NCBI GenBank assembly: GCA_964034945.1 | Contig: OZ035963.1 | Location: 41,563,090-41,627,089 of the forward strand | From: Chrysopilus asiliformis | Lineage: Eukaryota > Arthropoda > Insecta > Diptera > Rhagionidae | Direction: 5' to 3' | DNA length: 64,000 nucleotides | Shown: positions 33,553 through 43,275 of the stretch, one piece after another | How the letters are laid out: the number at the start of each line of letters is the position of its first letter | How positions within the stretch are numbered: the first letter of the stretch is position 1 | Notes under the pieces: model-generated | Database searches by the model: none | Seen by the model: only the letters and a program-made list of their open reading frames with translations | Told to the model about the DNA's origin: nothing | Program-made: the position numbers and the translations under genes

Positions 33553-34201
33553 TATTTTCTGAAAAAACCACTGATTTTGGTTTGTCGTCGAGCAGAAAGC
33601 TGTTTCAATCTGTGTCAAAATTGGAGTCGCCTTGTTCCGCAAATTTTAAGCAAATGTTGACAGCCGCAATTGCATCTGCTGGCAACTGTTTTGTATAAAG
33701 AACCCTTTTTTATCCCTTAGATAACATCACATTTTTGTTTTAAGTTTAAAAATCTAACGCGGCCCTTAACTGGCGGCACCTTTGTTGTAGCGAAATTCAC
33801 TTTTTACTGGAAAAACAAACTCAAGCACTACCACAAGAATATACCGTTACTCCAGAAATACAGTTACTCCAGAAATACCCAAACCAATTGTGTGAAAAAA
33901 GAAAAGAAAAGGATTGTACCACGAGGCGTTCATCTTTTAGAACGTTAAGATTCTTCTCGTTCATGTTTTAGAACACTCCAATATTAAAAGTATGCCGTTC
34001 ATCTTTTTGGGATTTCTATCATTTCGATCGTGCATCTTTTCGAGATTCCCCTGTATAACTAATTTGAACGAAAGACTAGAAATGGGAGTGTTTTGAACAC
34101 TGTATGTATGATATTTACTTCATACTTCTCTTATCATAAACCAATTACTTATAAATAAAATTATTATATAAAATTATTATTATAAATAAAATTATTATCT
34201 A

Positions 34202-34929
34202 TCTATATATATAAAAATGGATGTATGTATGTATGTGGCTTATAGACTTCTAAGCCGCTGAACCGATTTTGACCCAATTTTCAGGAAAACTTTAGATTAG
34301 CACAGAGGATGTTTCTGTGAAGTTTGGTGCACCTACCCCTTAAGCTTCCCCCCTCTCCCATACAATCCAAAAAGTTATTTGCAAATTTCTCGAAAACGTT
34401 TCACTTTATTGCAAAACTCCAAGAACAAACAGTGTTTAGAATCCAATTCTACATAAATACTCAATACATGAAAATTCAATTGGAACACCTTTTGAAATTC
34501 TTATTGCAAAATTTCACTCTAATAAAAAATGTTGTATGTTTGTTTCTTTATGACTTTACCTCCTACAACGTTATTATATTGGGTAACCTGCTACTCCAAA
34601 AACTCATTAAAAAAAGGAATGCAAAGATACCAAAAATTGTTTGTTGGGTCACAAAGAAAAATGTCTCTAAAAAAAATTCCCTTTTTTGGGTTAATTATCT
34701 GCATTTGAGTCGAGGCCGAAGGCCGAGTAAAGAGGAAGGCGAGAGCTGAAATATATTTAAATAATTTTACGTAACCTCTCCATACATCAAATTCCAACAA
34801 TTCAAGCGCGAGGGGCGAGGCCGAAGGCCGAGTAGTTGTGGAGGCCGTAGGCCGACGGGGGCAGGGAGGCCGAAGGCCGACCTGCGGAAGGGGGATGAAC
34901 CGCGAAGCGGTTCGGGGCGCAGCCCCTAG
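34202..34929 (+). mobile_element. Non-autonomous Helitron (728 bp)
   Basis: Starts after A with TCTATATATATAAAAATGG and ends with a GC-rich hairpin (GGGGCGCAGCCCC) followed by CTAG|T. This is classic Helitron geometry with no target duplication. The last 130 bp are packed with the palindrome GGCCGAAGGCCG. The same 3' end occurs, inverted, at 54356, 57895 and 60357. The 141-codon frame at 34324 runs through repeat sequence and is not taken as a gene. Confidence 0.8.
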
Positions 34930-34949
34930 TATTATAAAATTATGAAACC

Positions 34950-35319
34950 GAATATCTCAAAAACGGTGCATCTTATCAAAAAAGTGCAAGAACAAAAGTT
35001 ATTTAGGATATGATTCTACATAAAACTCCCATTTTTTGTTTGGTTTTTAAGCTTTTCGGTCTTTCTTTGAATAAAAACAATTTAAACTTTATCAAAGAAA
35101 GACCGAAAAGCTTAAAAACCAAACAAAAAAGAATTATAAAATAACGGTCGACCTACTCTTAAAAATAAAACTCCTATACATCAAAATCCGATTGGAATAA
35201 ATTAAAAAAAAGTTTGACTTCAAACTGGAATTTTGATACAACTGTTCGCCGTTCACTTAAATCACCATACGGGTTTTCAATAATCGCCAGATTGGCAATT
35301 ATAGCTTTTGTTATGTTTT
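34950..35319 (+). mobile_element. HINE copy B1, 5'-truncated, with inserted hairpin
   Basis: The 3' half of a HINE (from gaatatctcaaaaacggtgc to the ATAATCGCCA/TGGCAATTAT hairpin and GTTATGTTT). It is split by about 130 bp containing a perfect 39-bp inverted repeat (35032-35130). The next HINE begins on the following base. Confidence 0.8.
35032..35130. repeat. Perfect 39-bp inverted repeat, 21-nt loop
   Basis: Arms 35032-35070 and 35092-35130 pair without mismatch (outer edge ttttttgtttggtttttaag). It lies inside a HINE where other copies are continuous, so it was inserted. It could be a tiny MITE or the hairpin of a small-RNA precursor; the perfect pairing favours a MITE. Confidence 0.75.
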
Positions 35320-35670
35320 TTATACCCGTATGGTGACACCAAAGGGTATATTAGATTTGCCTTACCGTTTGTAACGCCAAGATCCCGTCATCACACAAAA
35401 AAATGAATTACACCAGTGTGTTTAGAATGATAAAAAAAGTTGAATTTAGCATGTCCGTCCGTACGTCCGTCTGTGGCGCGGATTGCGGGCGCACGGATTG
35501 AGCTAGAGACTTGAAATTTCGAGCAGATCCGTTTTTCGTAAAATGCGAGGCTAAGTTCGTTAATGGGCAAAAACGGACCATTAGGGGGGGTACCCCAAGA
35601 ACAAGAGTTATTTAGGATATGATTGTACATAAAACTCCCATACATCAAAATCCGATTGGAATAAATTTTA
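35320..35670 (+). mobile_element. HINE copy B2, 3'-truncated
   Basis: Begins ttatacccgtatggtgacac directly after the GTTATGTTT end of copy B1, so two HINEs stand head to tail with no spacer. It has a reduced GTCCGTACGTCCGTCTG microsatellite and an internal deletion at 35594 (ggggtacccc joined to aagaacaag). The 3' end is replaced by the inverted copy C. Confidence 0.8.
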
Positions 35671-36237
35671 AACATAACAAAAGCTATAATTGCCATTCTG
35701 GCAATTATTCAAAACCCGTATGGTAATATTCGTATCAAAATTCGAACAGTTGTACCAAAATTCCACTTTGAAGTCAAACTTTCCAATAAGATATTTTAAA
35801 ATTTATTCCAATCGGATTTTGATGTATGGAAGTTTTATGTACAATCATATCCTAAATAACTCTTGTTCTTGCACTTTTTTGATAAGATGCACCGTTTTTG
35901 AGATATTCGCAAAAACCGATTTCGTTCGTGGTCCATTTTTGCCTATTAACGAACTTAGCCTTGCATTTTACGAAAAACGAATCTGCGTAAAATTTCAATT
36001 CTCTAGCTCAATCCGTGCGCCCGCAATCCGCGCCACAGGCAGACGGACAGACGGACAGACAGACGGGAAGACGAACAGACAGACGGACAGACGGACGGAC
36101 GGACATGCTAAATTCAACTTTTCTTATCATTCTAAACACACTGGTGTAATTCATTTTTTTGTGTGTAGACGGGATCTTGGCGTTACAAACGGTAAGGCAA
36201 AGTTAATATACCCTTTTGTTTCACCATACGGGTATAA
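35671..36237 (-). mobile_element. HINE copy C
   Basis: Minus orientation, complete from the AACATAAC end and the ATTGCCATTCTGGCAAT hairpin to CACCATACGGGTATAA. Internal GACGGACA microsatellite at 36040-36105. Confidence 0.85.
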
Positions 36238-36495
36238 AAATATGTATATTTAACTGAATTTTAATTCAGTAACTGAACAGATTCAGCTAAGGGTTTTCAA
36301 AGACGCATTTCAGAATCTGAATCAAAAAAAAGGCTACCCAAAAAATTTCTGAAAAATTTTCCTCTCAATATAATGGAATTTTTTATTATAATCGGGTAAA
36401 TTGAACCGATATCTCATATTTGTGTGAAAAGGTAAGATTTGGCGTTTTATCAACAAAAATAAAATCAAATCTGGTCAACAGGTTTGTCGAGAATC

Positions 36496-37246
36496 TCTAT
36501 ATATAAAATCGTTTAACCTGATTGACTGACTGACAGAGTGACTAACTGACTGACTCATCAACGCCCAGCCCCAACCCCTGAAGCTAGAAACTTGAAACTT
36601 TCACAGTATGTCCCAACTATCGTGTAGGCGCTCACTAAGGCGGGGTTTTCCGAATTTTACCCCTAATTTTACTCCTTGGGTGTTTTCAAACCGTGATTTT
36701 CGCCATGAATCCTGCTCAATAGGAGGCTGAAATGTTTCACTCGGGGGTTTTCGGGATCGCTGATCACGAATCCGGGGTTAGATTTTCGAAATTAGATGCG
36801 GAAGGTCCTGTAAGGATAACGCAAATATCCTTTTCCTCATGTTTCCCGGGGAAAAATTACATTAGGGGGTTTTCGGTCTCGCTGATCACGAATCCGGTGT
36901 TACAATTTCAAAATTCCTAACGAAAGATTAATGCGAATATCCTTTCCCGTTTTTGCAGGGAAAAATTGGCATTAGGGGATTTTCGGGGTCGCTGATTGTT
37001 AGATTTTCAAAATTCGAAACGGAAGATCCTGTAAGGATAACACAAACATCCTTTTTCCCATTTTCCCGGGGAAAATGGCATTAGAGAGTTTTCGGGGTCG
37101 CTGATCACGAATCTGATGTTAGGCTAATTCGCAACGGAGAGCAAGGATAAGATTTTCTCAACAGTTTTTAAGTTCATTCCGATTTTCTTCGTATTCTAAA
37201 ACTTATAGAAAGAACTTAACCAAACAACGACGGGTATGCAAGCTAT
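36496..37246 (+). mobile_element. Helitron, TCTATATATAAAATCG type
   Basis: Begins TCTATATATAAAATCG, then a 'gactgactgac' tract. It contains inverted single units related to the 121-bp satellite (gggttttcgggatcgctgat) and ends cgacgggtatgcaagcta. An opposite copy of the same 5' end lies at 63252. The final CTAG is degenerate (ctat). Confidence 0.6.
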
Positions 37247-37900
37247 TGGCACAAATAAACATACTCAGATAACCAGTGCCCATAGTAGCATCTGAACCCA
37301 TTTTTAACTCGTAGCCGACAGACCTAGCTGACAAAACGCTTTTGTTTTAGATAGCTTAAAAGCTTTCATTACATCGACGAAGAATAAAATATCCTATAGA
37401 TATCCTCTTCCCTTTGTGCCTTTCGGCGATCAAATAGAATGTTGAATTTACTTGTTTGTTTTTCTATTTCGCCTTTACCATCATTGCATGCGACTTCAAT
37501 TTAGAGTGGCAAGGAAAGCTTTCAAGTTCTGCCATGAGCCAACAAAAGCGTTTTGTCAGCTACGATTGTCGGCTACGAGTTAAAAATGGGTTCAGATGCT
37601 ACTATGGGCACTGGTTATCTGGGTATGTTTATTTGTGCTATTTGTTAATAATTTGAAAAATATTTGTTTTTCTTGAAATGAAATTTTTATATGAACAAAC
37701 GATCGTACCAAATTTCTCATGGCGAATGATTGCATATTTTAAATTAATTTAATTGAAACAATAGAAGGAATATTGTTAAGGACGCGTCAGCCAAATTTCG
37801 TGCCCAAAATCTAGCATGGACCATTTTTAGTACAACTACTAAATTTCGGTTAAAACTCGGAAATTCGGAATTTTTTTCCTGAAAAAAATATCTAATGTAC
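37247..37900. other. Intronic sequence without recognised features
   Basis: AT-rich, with short frames only. Two inverted phrases (gataaccagtgcccatagta and tactatgggcactggttat, 37275 and 37600) hint at another foldback of about 330 bp, not resolved further. Confidence 0.4.
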
Positions 37901-38021
37901 TTTCCAGAACGTGCTTCGCTCCTGAGCGTTTCGTGAGGAGGGGTTTTTGGGGTCGCTGAACACGAATCTGGTGTTGAAATTTCATAATTCGAATAGTCCT
38001 ATAAGAATAACGCAAATATCC

Positions 38022-38137
38022 TTTTTACTTTCTTCTACGGAGTATAATAAAGTATTGTATTCATGAAAAATTTCGACCTCTTAATTTTGCCTAAAAAACA
38101 TTTCCCGATCACTGCTGAGTCTATTGGAGTCATATTA
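38022..38137 (+). repeat. Isolated family Y left flank, no array
   Basis: ttttactttcttctacggag to gattggagtcatatt, nearly identical to 2127-2237 and 3260-3370. Instead of the 8-mer array it is followed immediately by a HINE end. This shows that family Y modules are dispersed as well as tandem. Confidence 0.8.
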
Positions 38138-38305
38138 AAAACATAACAAAAGCTATAATTGCCAATCTGGCAATTATTGAAAACCCGTATGGTGATTTAA
38201 TTGAACGGCGTATCAAAATTTCATTTGAATTCAAATTTTCCAATAAGATTTTTTTAAAACTTGTTCCAATCGGATTTTGATGTATGAGAGTTTTATGTAG
38301 AATCA
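38138..38305 (-). mobile_element. HINE copy D, 3' fragment
   Basis: Only the 3' hairpin end and part of the second block remain. It is cut by the foldback element starting at 38306. Confidence 0.75.
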
Positions 38306-38562
38306 GCTTGGCCCCAGATTGACCAAATAGTGGCGCTTTTAATGCGAAACTAGCCTCTACGAGGCCTGCTCTAAAGTTATCATGTCACAAACCGTTGTTT
38401 GGAGAAAAAGTAGTAAGTGCTAGAAGACCGCAAAAGATTTCGCCAGCACTTAGTGTTTTTCTCCCAAAAAATAGTTTGTAACGTGATAACTCTAGGGTAG
38501 GTTATCACTCGTAGACGCCTAGTTTCGTACTAAAAGCCCACTGTTTGGCCAAGCTCAGGCCA
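38306..38562. mobile_element. Foldback element, GCTTGGCC ends
   Basis: Its two halves are diverged inverted copies (gattgaccaaatagtggcgc against the complementary right half ending aggccaagc). A half copy lies inverted at 39755-39896. No coding sequence. Confidence 0.7.
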
Positions 38563-38735
38563 AGCTAGTTTTATTTTAAAATTGGTCAATATTTAAGTTT
38601 TTCGTTTGATTGAATTTACTGAAATATCTTATGTGAACAATTTTTTCAAATATTTCGAGAACCGTTACAGATATTTTTACCCGCGAAGAAAAAATTTCCC
38701 TTCCGGGCGTCCACTATATTGTATACCTATAGACT

Positions 38736-39234
38736 ATGTTTACACACAGATTGGGCATGAACATGGGACTGAATCAAAAATGTTGCTCGTGTTTACACAC
38801 AGATTGGAACTGAACGCTACTCTCAGTTTGCCAGAAAACAATTGGAAACGAAACGTAATTGAATTTGTGCATTGAATAGTTAAAGGAAAATTATTTTCAA
38901 TTAATATTCGTCAGAATAAACTAAAAATTTTTTGAAATGGATAATAAAAAGTTTCTGGCAGCAGCAAGCATGCTTTATGTTAGAGTTTACTCCATGTAGA
39001 CATTTTTGCTTGCGAGATCCGAATTCTTTCACCACTGGAACGCAAATGACAATGGAACGAGAAAAATACGCACTGAAAAATACCAACCAATCAGAACCAC
39101 ATGTACGAAACGCTGAAAATAGAAAATCTTTGTTTTCTGGTTCAGTACCCCAATATTGTCCCCGTTCTTCCCTTTATCATCATTTCGACATTTTCGTTCA
39201 ATCCCATGTTCATGCCCAATCTGTGTGTAAACAT
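38736..39234. mobile_element. TIR element with ATGTTTACACACAG ends
   Basis: About 499 bp. Outer arms of about 40 bp (atgtttacacacagattggg through catgaacatggga) are almost identical inverted copies. They match the outer core of the 27240 foldback, so both belong to one family. The core holds no gene. Confidence 0.75.
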
Positions 39235-39276
39235 GGTCATAGAACGAACGTCCAGTATAGCGAACAGCAGTGTCGA

Positions 39277-39336
39277 ATTATTATTACGTATTATTATTAT
39301 ATTATTGTATTATTATTATTATTATTATTATTAGCA
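39277..39336 (+). repeat. TAT microsatellite
   Basis: An imperfect then perfect TTA/TAT triplet run of about 60 bp. Confidence 0.9.
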
Positions 39337-39754
39337 TCTCTATAGTGAAAGACGAAAAATTTTGTTATTCTATATAACGAAAAACTATTTGTTTCGTAAA
39401 TAATGTGTGTTATACGTGAAACCGTCGCGAAAAATTAAACTTTTAAGGTAATGTAATCAGTTTAAGTGGGATTTGTAACGCTTATACATACATTAAAGCA
39501 TTATCCCACTTAAGAATAAATCGTATTAAAATTTACCTCAATCTAAAATCTCATTATGATAATGTTCATAAAAACATATGTTGATCTTTAATGCGCATTT
39601 CGTTATAACGAACCCGATTTAACGTACGAGCTGAACATTATATATGTAGGTTGATATATTGGGCCTCCACTGTATTTTGCAGTCACTAAGTTTCAGTTCA
39701 TACAAAATTATTGGGCAAAGTGACTGTATTACCGAAGATAGAGGTAAATCTTTT

Positions 39755-39896
39755 GCGGTCTTCTAGCACTTACTACTTTTTCTCCAAACAACGGTTTGTG
39801 ACATGATAACTTTAGAGCAGGCCTCGTAGAGGCTAGTTTCGCATTAAAAGCGCCACTATTTGGTCAATCTGGGCCAAGCTAAGGCCAAGCTAGTTT
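39755..39896. mobile_element. Half copy of the GCTTGGCC foldback
   Basis: The reverse complement of 38306-38440 with few differences (ttgcggtcttctagcactta to ggccaagctag). Confidence 0.7.
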
Positions 39897-40290
39897 CACC
39901 TTAAAATTTCACCATATTTAAGTTTTTCGTATTTTAGTTGTAATTTTTTATACAATCTGTTCTATTCTAACATAGGTTGTCTTTAAACTTTGATCGACGT
40001 ACATATTGTGTGACACAAGGAGGTAATAGTAAGCCTCGTAGAGACTAGTTAGGCCCTATATTCACCATTAACAAGAGTTTTTTTTAAATAATGTATCAAT
40101 CGGGTTATTTACTTTAATAAAAAAAGTATGACTTCAAAAAAATGTATACAATTTTACTGTGCCATACCTTTTTTAATTGTATAAATTATTGTATTTTGAA
40201 TTCTATAACTCCAAAATCCACACATTTTTATACACATTCACACATATTTATACACATTCACACATATTTAGATATTCGCGATTGGCATGA

Positions 40291-40542
40291 TTAGTAAATC
40301 TCCCTGGGAAAAGCATTTCTATATTTTATTTCAATTTTCAAGACCTTTTTAGACATAAGAAAAGTTGAAATTAAAAACAACAAAATTCTAGCTATTGACA
40401 CAAATAAATTACCTGAGAGGACAACGTATATTTGCCCGTGGGAGAAAACGGGCTCGTACAATACAATCCCCACTTTGTCAAATGTCTGGCCTTGAGATTT
40501 GTTGATGGTCATGGAAAACGCAGGTCGAATGGGAAAATACAA
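40291..40542 (-). pseudogene. Helitron/Pif1-type helicase C-terminal fragment
   Basis: The minus-strand peptide FPIRPAFSMTINKSQGQTF then GIVLYEPVFSHGQIYVVLS is the conserved C-terminal motif of Pif1-family helicases as found in Helitron RepHel proteins (AF.MTINKSQGQT, FSHGQLYVALSR). The final SR is lost and the frame drifts after it. No other helicase or Rep motif lies nearby. It is a remnant of an autonomous Helitron, or less likely of a cellular PIF1 copy. Confidence 0.7.
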
Positions 40543-40918
40543 TATAATAATAGCTTTGTCAAAATTTGCGCTTATAATTAATCATTAAAGTTAAATTTCC
40601 AACAACGGCAGAGTATTGAAAAACTTCATTTCATTAAAACTTATGTAAGTTTATTTGAGTAAAATTATGAAATCAAATTTATTATTTTTCACATCGAATG
40701 GACCATTCCTTAGATTTTTTAAATCTGTATAAGCCGGGCGCTGTATAAGCCGGAAACCTACCTAAGCTGAATAGTTTTCAAGTCCCGTGATTTTGAAGTG
40801 GTTTTCCATGAATCTGGATAAGCCGGAACCTGCTTAACGCGAACCCGGACATAATTTTTTTTTTGTATAAGCCGGAAACTTTTTTCTATATAAAAATGTT
40901 TTTAGAGTTAGTAGACCA

Positions 40919-41166
40919 TTTCACAAGGAAAAACTGCTTAAGTCGAAAAAGCGTGTTTTGAGTAATTTGGGTTTAAAGTTTTGATTATTTTTTTTTTGCA
41001 AGCAAAACTGACTTAGGTTATATGGTTTTTGCTCTACCGTTCCTCATAGGGGTACAGCATCAAAACCAAATTTTGACAGAATATAGAACTGGATAAGGAG
41101 AATTCAAATATGCACCAACCTTTAAAACTACATAACTCGACTTAAGCGGTTTTTCCTTGTGACCAC
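40919..41166. mobile_element. Small MITE with TCACAAGGAAAAA ends
   Basis: About 248 bp. Inverted ends tcacaaggaaaaactgctta and its near-complement (taagcggtttttccttgtga). The gcttaagtcgaa wording resembles pogo/Tigger ends. The neighbouring 40735-40860 carries further 'gtataagccggaaacc' phrases of the same kind. Confidence 0.55.
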
Positions 41167-41546
41167 AGATTTCTAAAGCATAGAACAAATCGCCCGATCA
41201 AAAAATTAGTTACAGTATTGTGTTTAGCATGACATAAAAATTTGATTTGCCCTAGTCAGTGGGTAAATCGGAATATTTGCTCTCCCCTCCCCCATACAAA
41301 TAAAAAAGATTTTAGAATTTTTTGAAAAATACTTTGAGCCAAAAAGGTTCTAAAGACCAAAATAAATCTATAGTTTGAATTCTAATTGGAGTTCTATCAA
41401 CATTTTAACAGAAAAATCAATGTAAAATGATTTTGTTCGTTTCCAAGCTCCGGAAGGGTTATTCAAATCCACAGCAATAGTTTATGCTAAAAACCATATC
41501 CGCAAGTTTTGAAAATGCATAAAATCTTGCACAAAGTTATTAACTT

Positions 41547-41932
41547 ATGCTACATTTACACGAATGACAAATTTGTCATTTTTTTCTTGTCATTATGTTA
41601 ATTCCCGTGTAAATGGAATAATTTTTGTAATTTTTTCTGTCAGAAAATGTCAATCTCTCATAAAAGAATGAACTTGTCCATTCTTTTATGCCAGATTGTC
41701 ATTCGTGCAAACGCAATATTAGTTATGACAAAAGTTGAATACTAAAGTTGTCATAACTAATATTGCGTTTGCACGAATGCCAATCTGGCATAAAAGAATG
41801 GACAAGTTCATTCTTTTATGAGAGATTGACATTTTCTGACAGAAAAAATTACAAAAATTATGCAATTTACACGGGAATTCACATAATGACAAGAAAAAAA
41901 TGACAAATTTGTCATTCGTGTAAATGTAGCAT
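41547..41932. mobile_element. Long palindromic MITE (about 385 bp)
   Basis: Both halves are near-perfect inverted copies, about 170 bp each (atgctacatttacacgaatg outward; centre near 41730, gacaaaagttgaatactaaa). One arm lacks or gains a few bases (taatggaataat against taattgcata). No coding content. Confidence 0.8.
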
Positions 41933-42892
41933 TATGTTATAAAAAGACGCTTCAAGTAGATCTTGTTTCAGCAAGGAGAAGGGAGACATAGTTTAGAGGA
42001 AAAATTTCTTTCATAAAAACGTCAGACAACAGTTTTATTGGGAGTGTAGTGCATATAGATTTATAGAATTGTAAACAATAACATAAGAATATAGAAATGT
42101 AAACAATAACATAGGAAGTACACTTTTCAAAATAATTAGCACGTAAGCATAAATATAAGCATAGCCACAAACAATGAAAAACCAAATATATGATTCATAA
42201 ATATGCAACGCAGCAATTATGATTGAAACACTTCGGACTTCAATCATAATTGATTATTAACCAAAATGCATAATGTAAATGTTGAAAAGATCGATGAACT
42301 TAAATAGCTTAGTTAACATTAATTAGCTATAAAAGAAATTGTAACATATGAAATAAAATCAGAAGTTATTTTCAACTAGACTGTAAAAGTAAAATTGCTT
42401 GTTACTTCTCCTCGGCAATAAGGTACCAGCCTGATAAGTTCGGCTTAGTACCTTTGCCTTGTCTAATATTCGGGCTGCTGAGAAGCGCCTAAACTATTAG
42501 CTGGTTCTCTTGCCAGCTGTTTAAAATAAAGAATAAGACTATAGTCAACATTTCATTCTTTCTAAATTTCATAACGATGACTTCAAATGTCTCTTCATCA
42601 TTCTGACACTTAAAGATCTCTTTATTTAATTGATGTCTTGGGGATAATAAATAACATTGCAACAAATAACTTTACAGGAGTATTTTTCATCTCTCGTCTC
42701 TAATTGAAATCAATTCGAAATCTTCCTACTTTTTATTGTCACATGTATGTCGAAGAAACATATTTTTTTATAAACCGGATCATTGTTCAAGAACTGGGAC
42801 ATTTTTAGGCTCAAAAGTAATGCACAAATTCAAAAATTTACACTACGAGGTTTCATCGCATAGTTTTGTATATAGTTACACTATCGTAAAAT
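41933..42892. other. Intronic sequence, possible LTR-like stretch
   Basis: Mostly AT-rich. 42350-42560 has an AATAAA signal and higher GC resembling a retroviral-type LTR end, but no paired LTR or TG...CA borders could be shown. Confidence 0.3.
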
Positions 42893-43000
42893 AAAATAAA
42901 AACCCGTGTTTTTTACTCCAACCTGTATAAGCCAGAAATCTGTCTCAGCCGGACAAATTTCTTGGTTCTGTGCGAGTCTGGCTAAAACAGGTTTTCCTGT
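42893..43000. mobile_element. Terminal fragment of a pogo/Tigger-like element
   Basis: gtataagccagaaatctgtc ... aacaggttttcctg|TA: phrases and a TA-flanked CAGGAAAACC end of the type used by pogo relatives. The opposite end was not found. Confidence 0.4.
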
Positions 43001-43275
43001 ATTGGATCATTTCAGATCATTTGAAGTTTAACAAAAAAAAATTAATATATGAATATATTCAAAACTCGATAAAGCTTCACAAAAATCAAATTTACCACAA
43101 AGAAAAACCTCTAAAAATCATTTAAACAAATTTTGTCATGGGACTGAAAAATCTGCAATTAGGCCATAGCTTTTCCCGTGTTGCAGTTGGCCTGCCCTTA
43201 AAACTTCGTCCAAATCGGTTGAGTACTTCTCAAATTTTGAACACAAGCTTTAAAACCTATAAGGTTATTATAATA

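Larger units (their letters stand above)
31014..34053. mobile_element. pogo/Tigger-like element (3.0 kb) with TA target sites
   Basis: Ends CAGGGGAATCTCGAAAAGAT and its exact reverse complement (21 bp), flanked on both sides by TA. Further 'gttcatctttt' motifs lie inside each end. CAG starts with TA duplications fit the pogo/Tigger branch of Tc1-mariner. No transposase was seen; most of the length is a nested Helitron with satellite and a piece of RT remnant. Confidence 0.7.

Noticed and set aside
34324..34749. 141-codon plus frame
   Set aside because: Runs through a Helitron and its GC-rich palindromes; related frames appear wherever the repeat occurs.
41547..41932. Long palindrome as a cloning or assembly artefact
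   Set aside because: The arms differ by small indels and substitutions, so it is a genuine diverged foldback.
41950..42560. Solo LTR
   Set aside because: AATAAA and LTR-like composition only; no TG...CA borders, no target duplication, no second copy.
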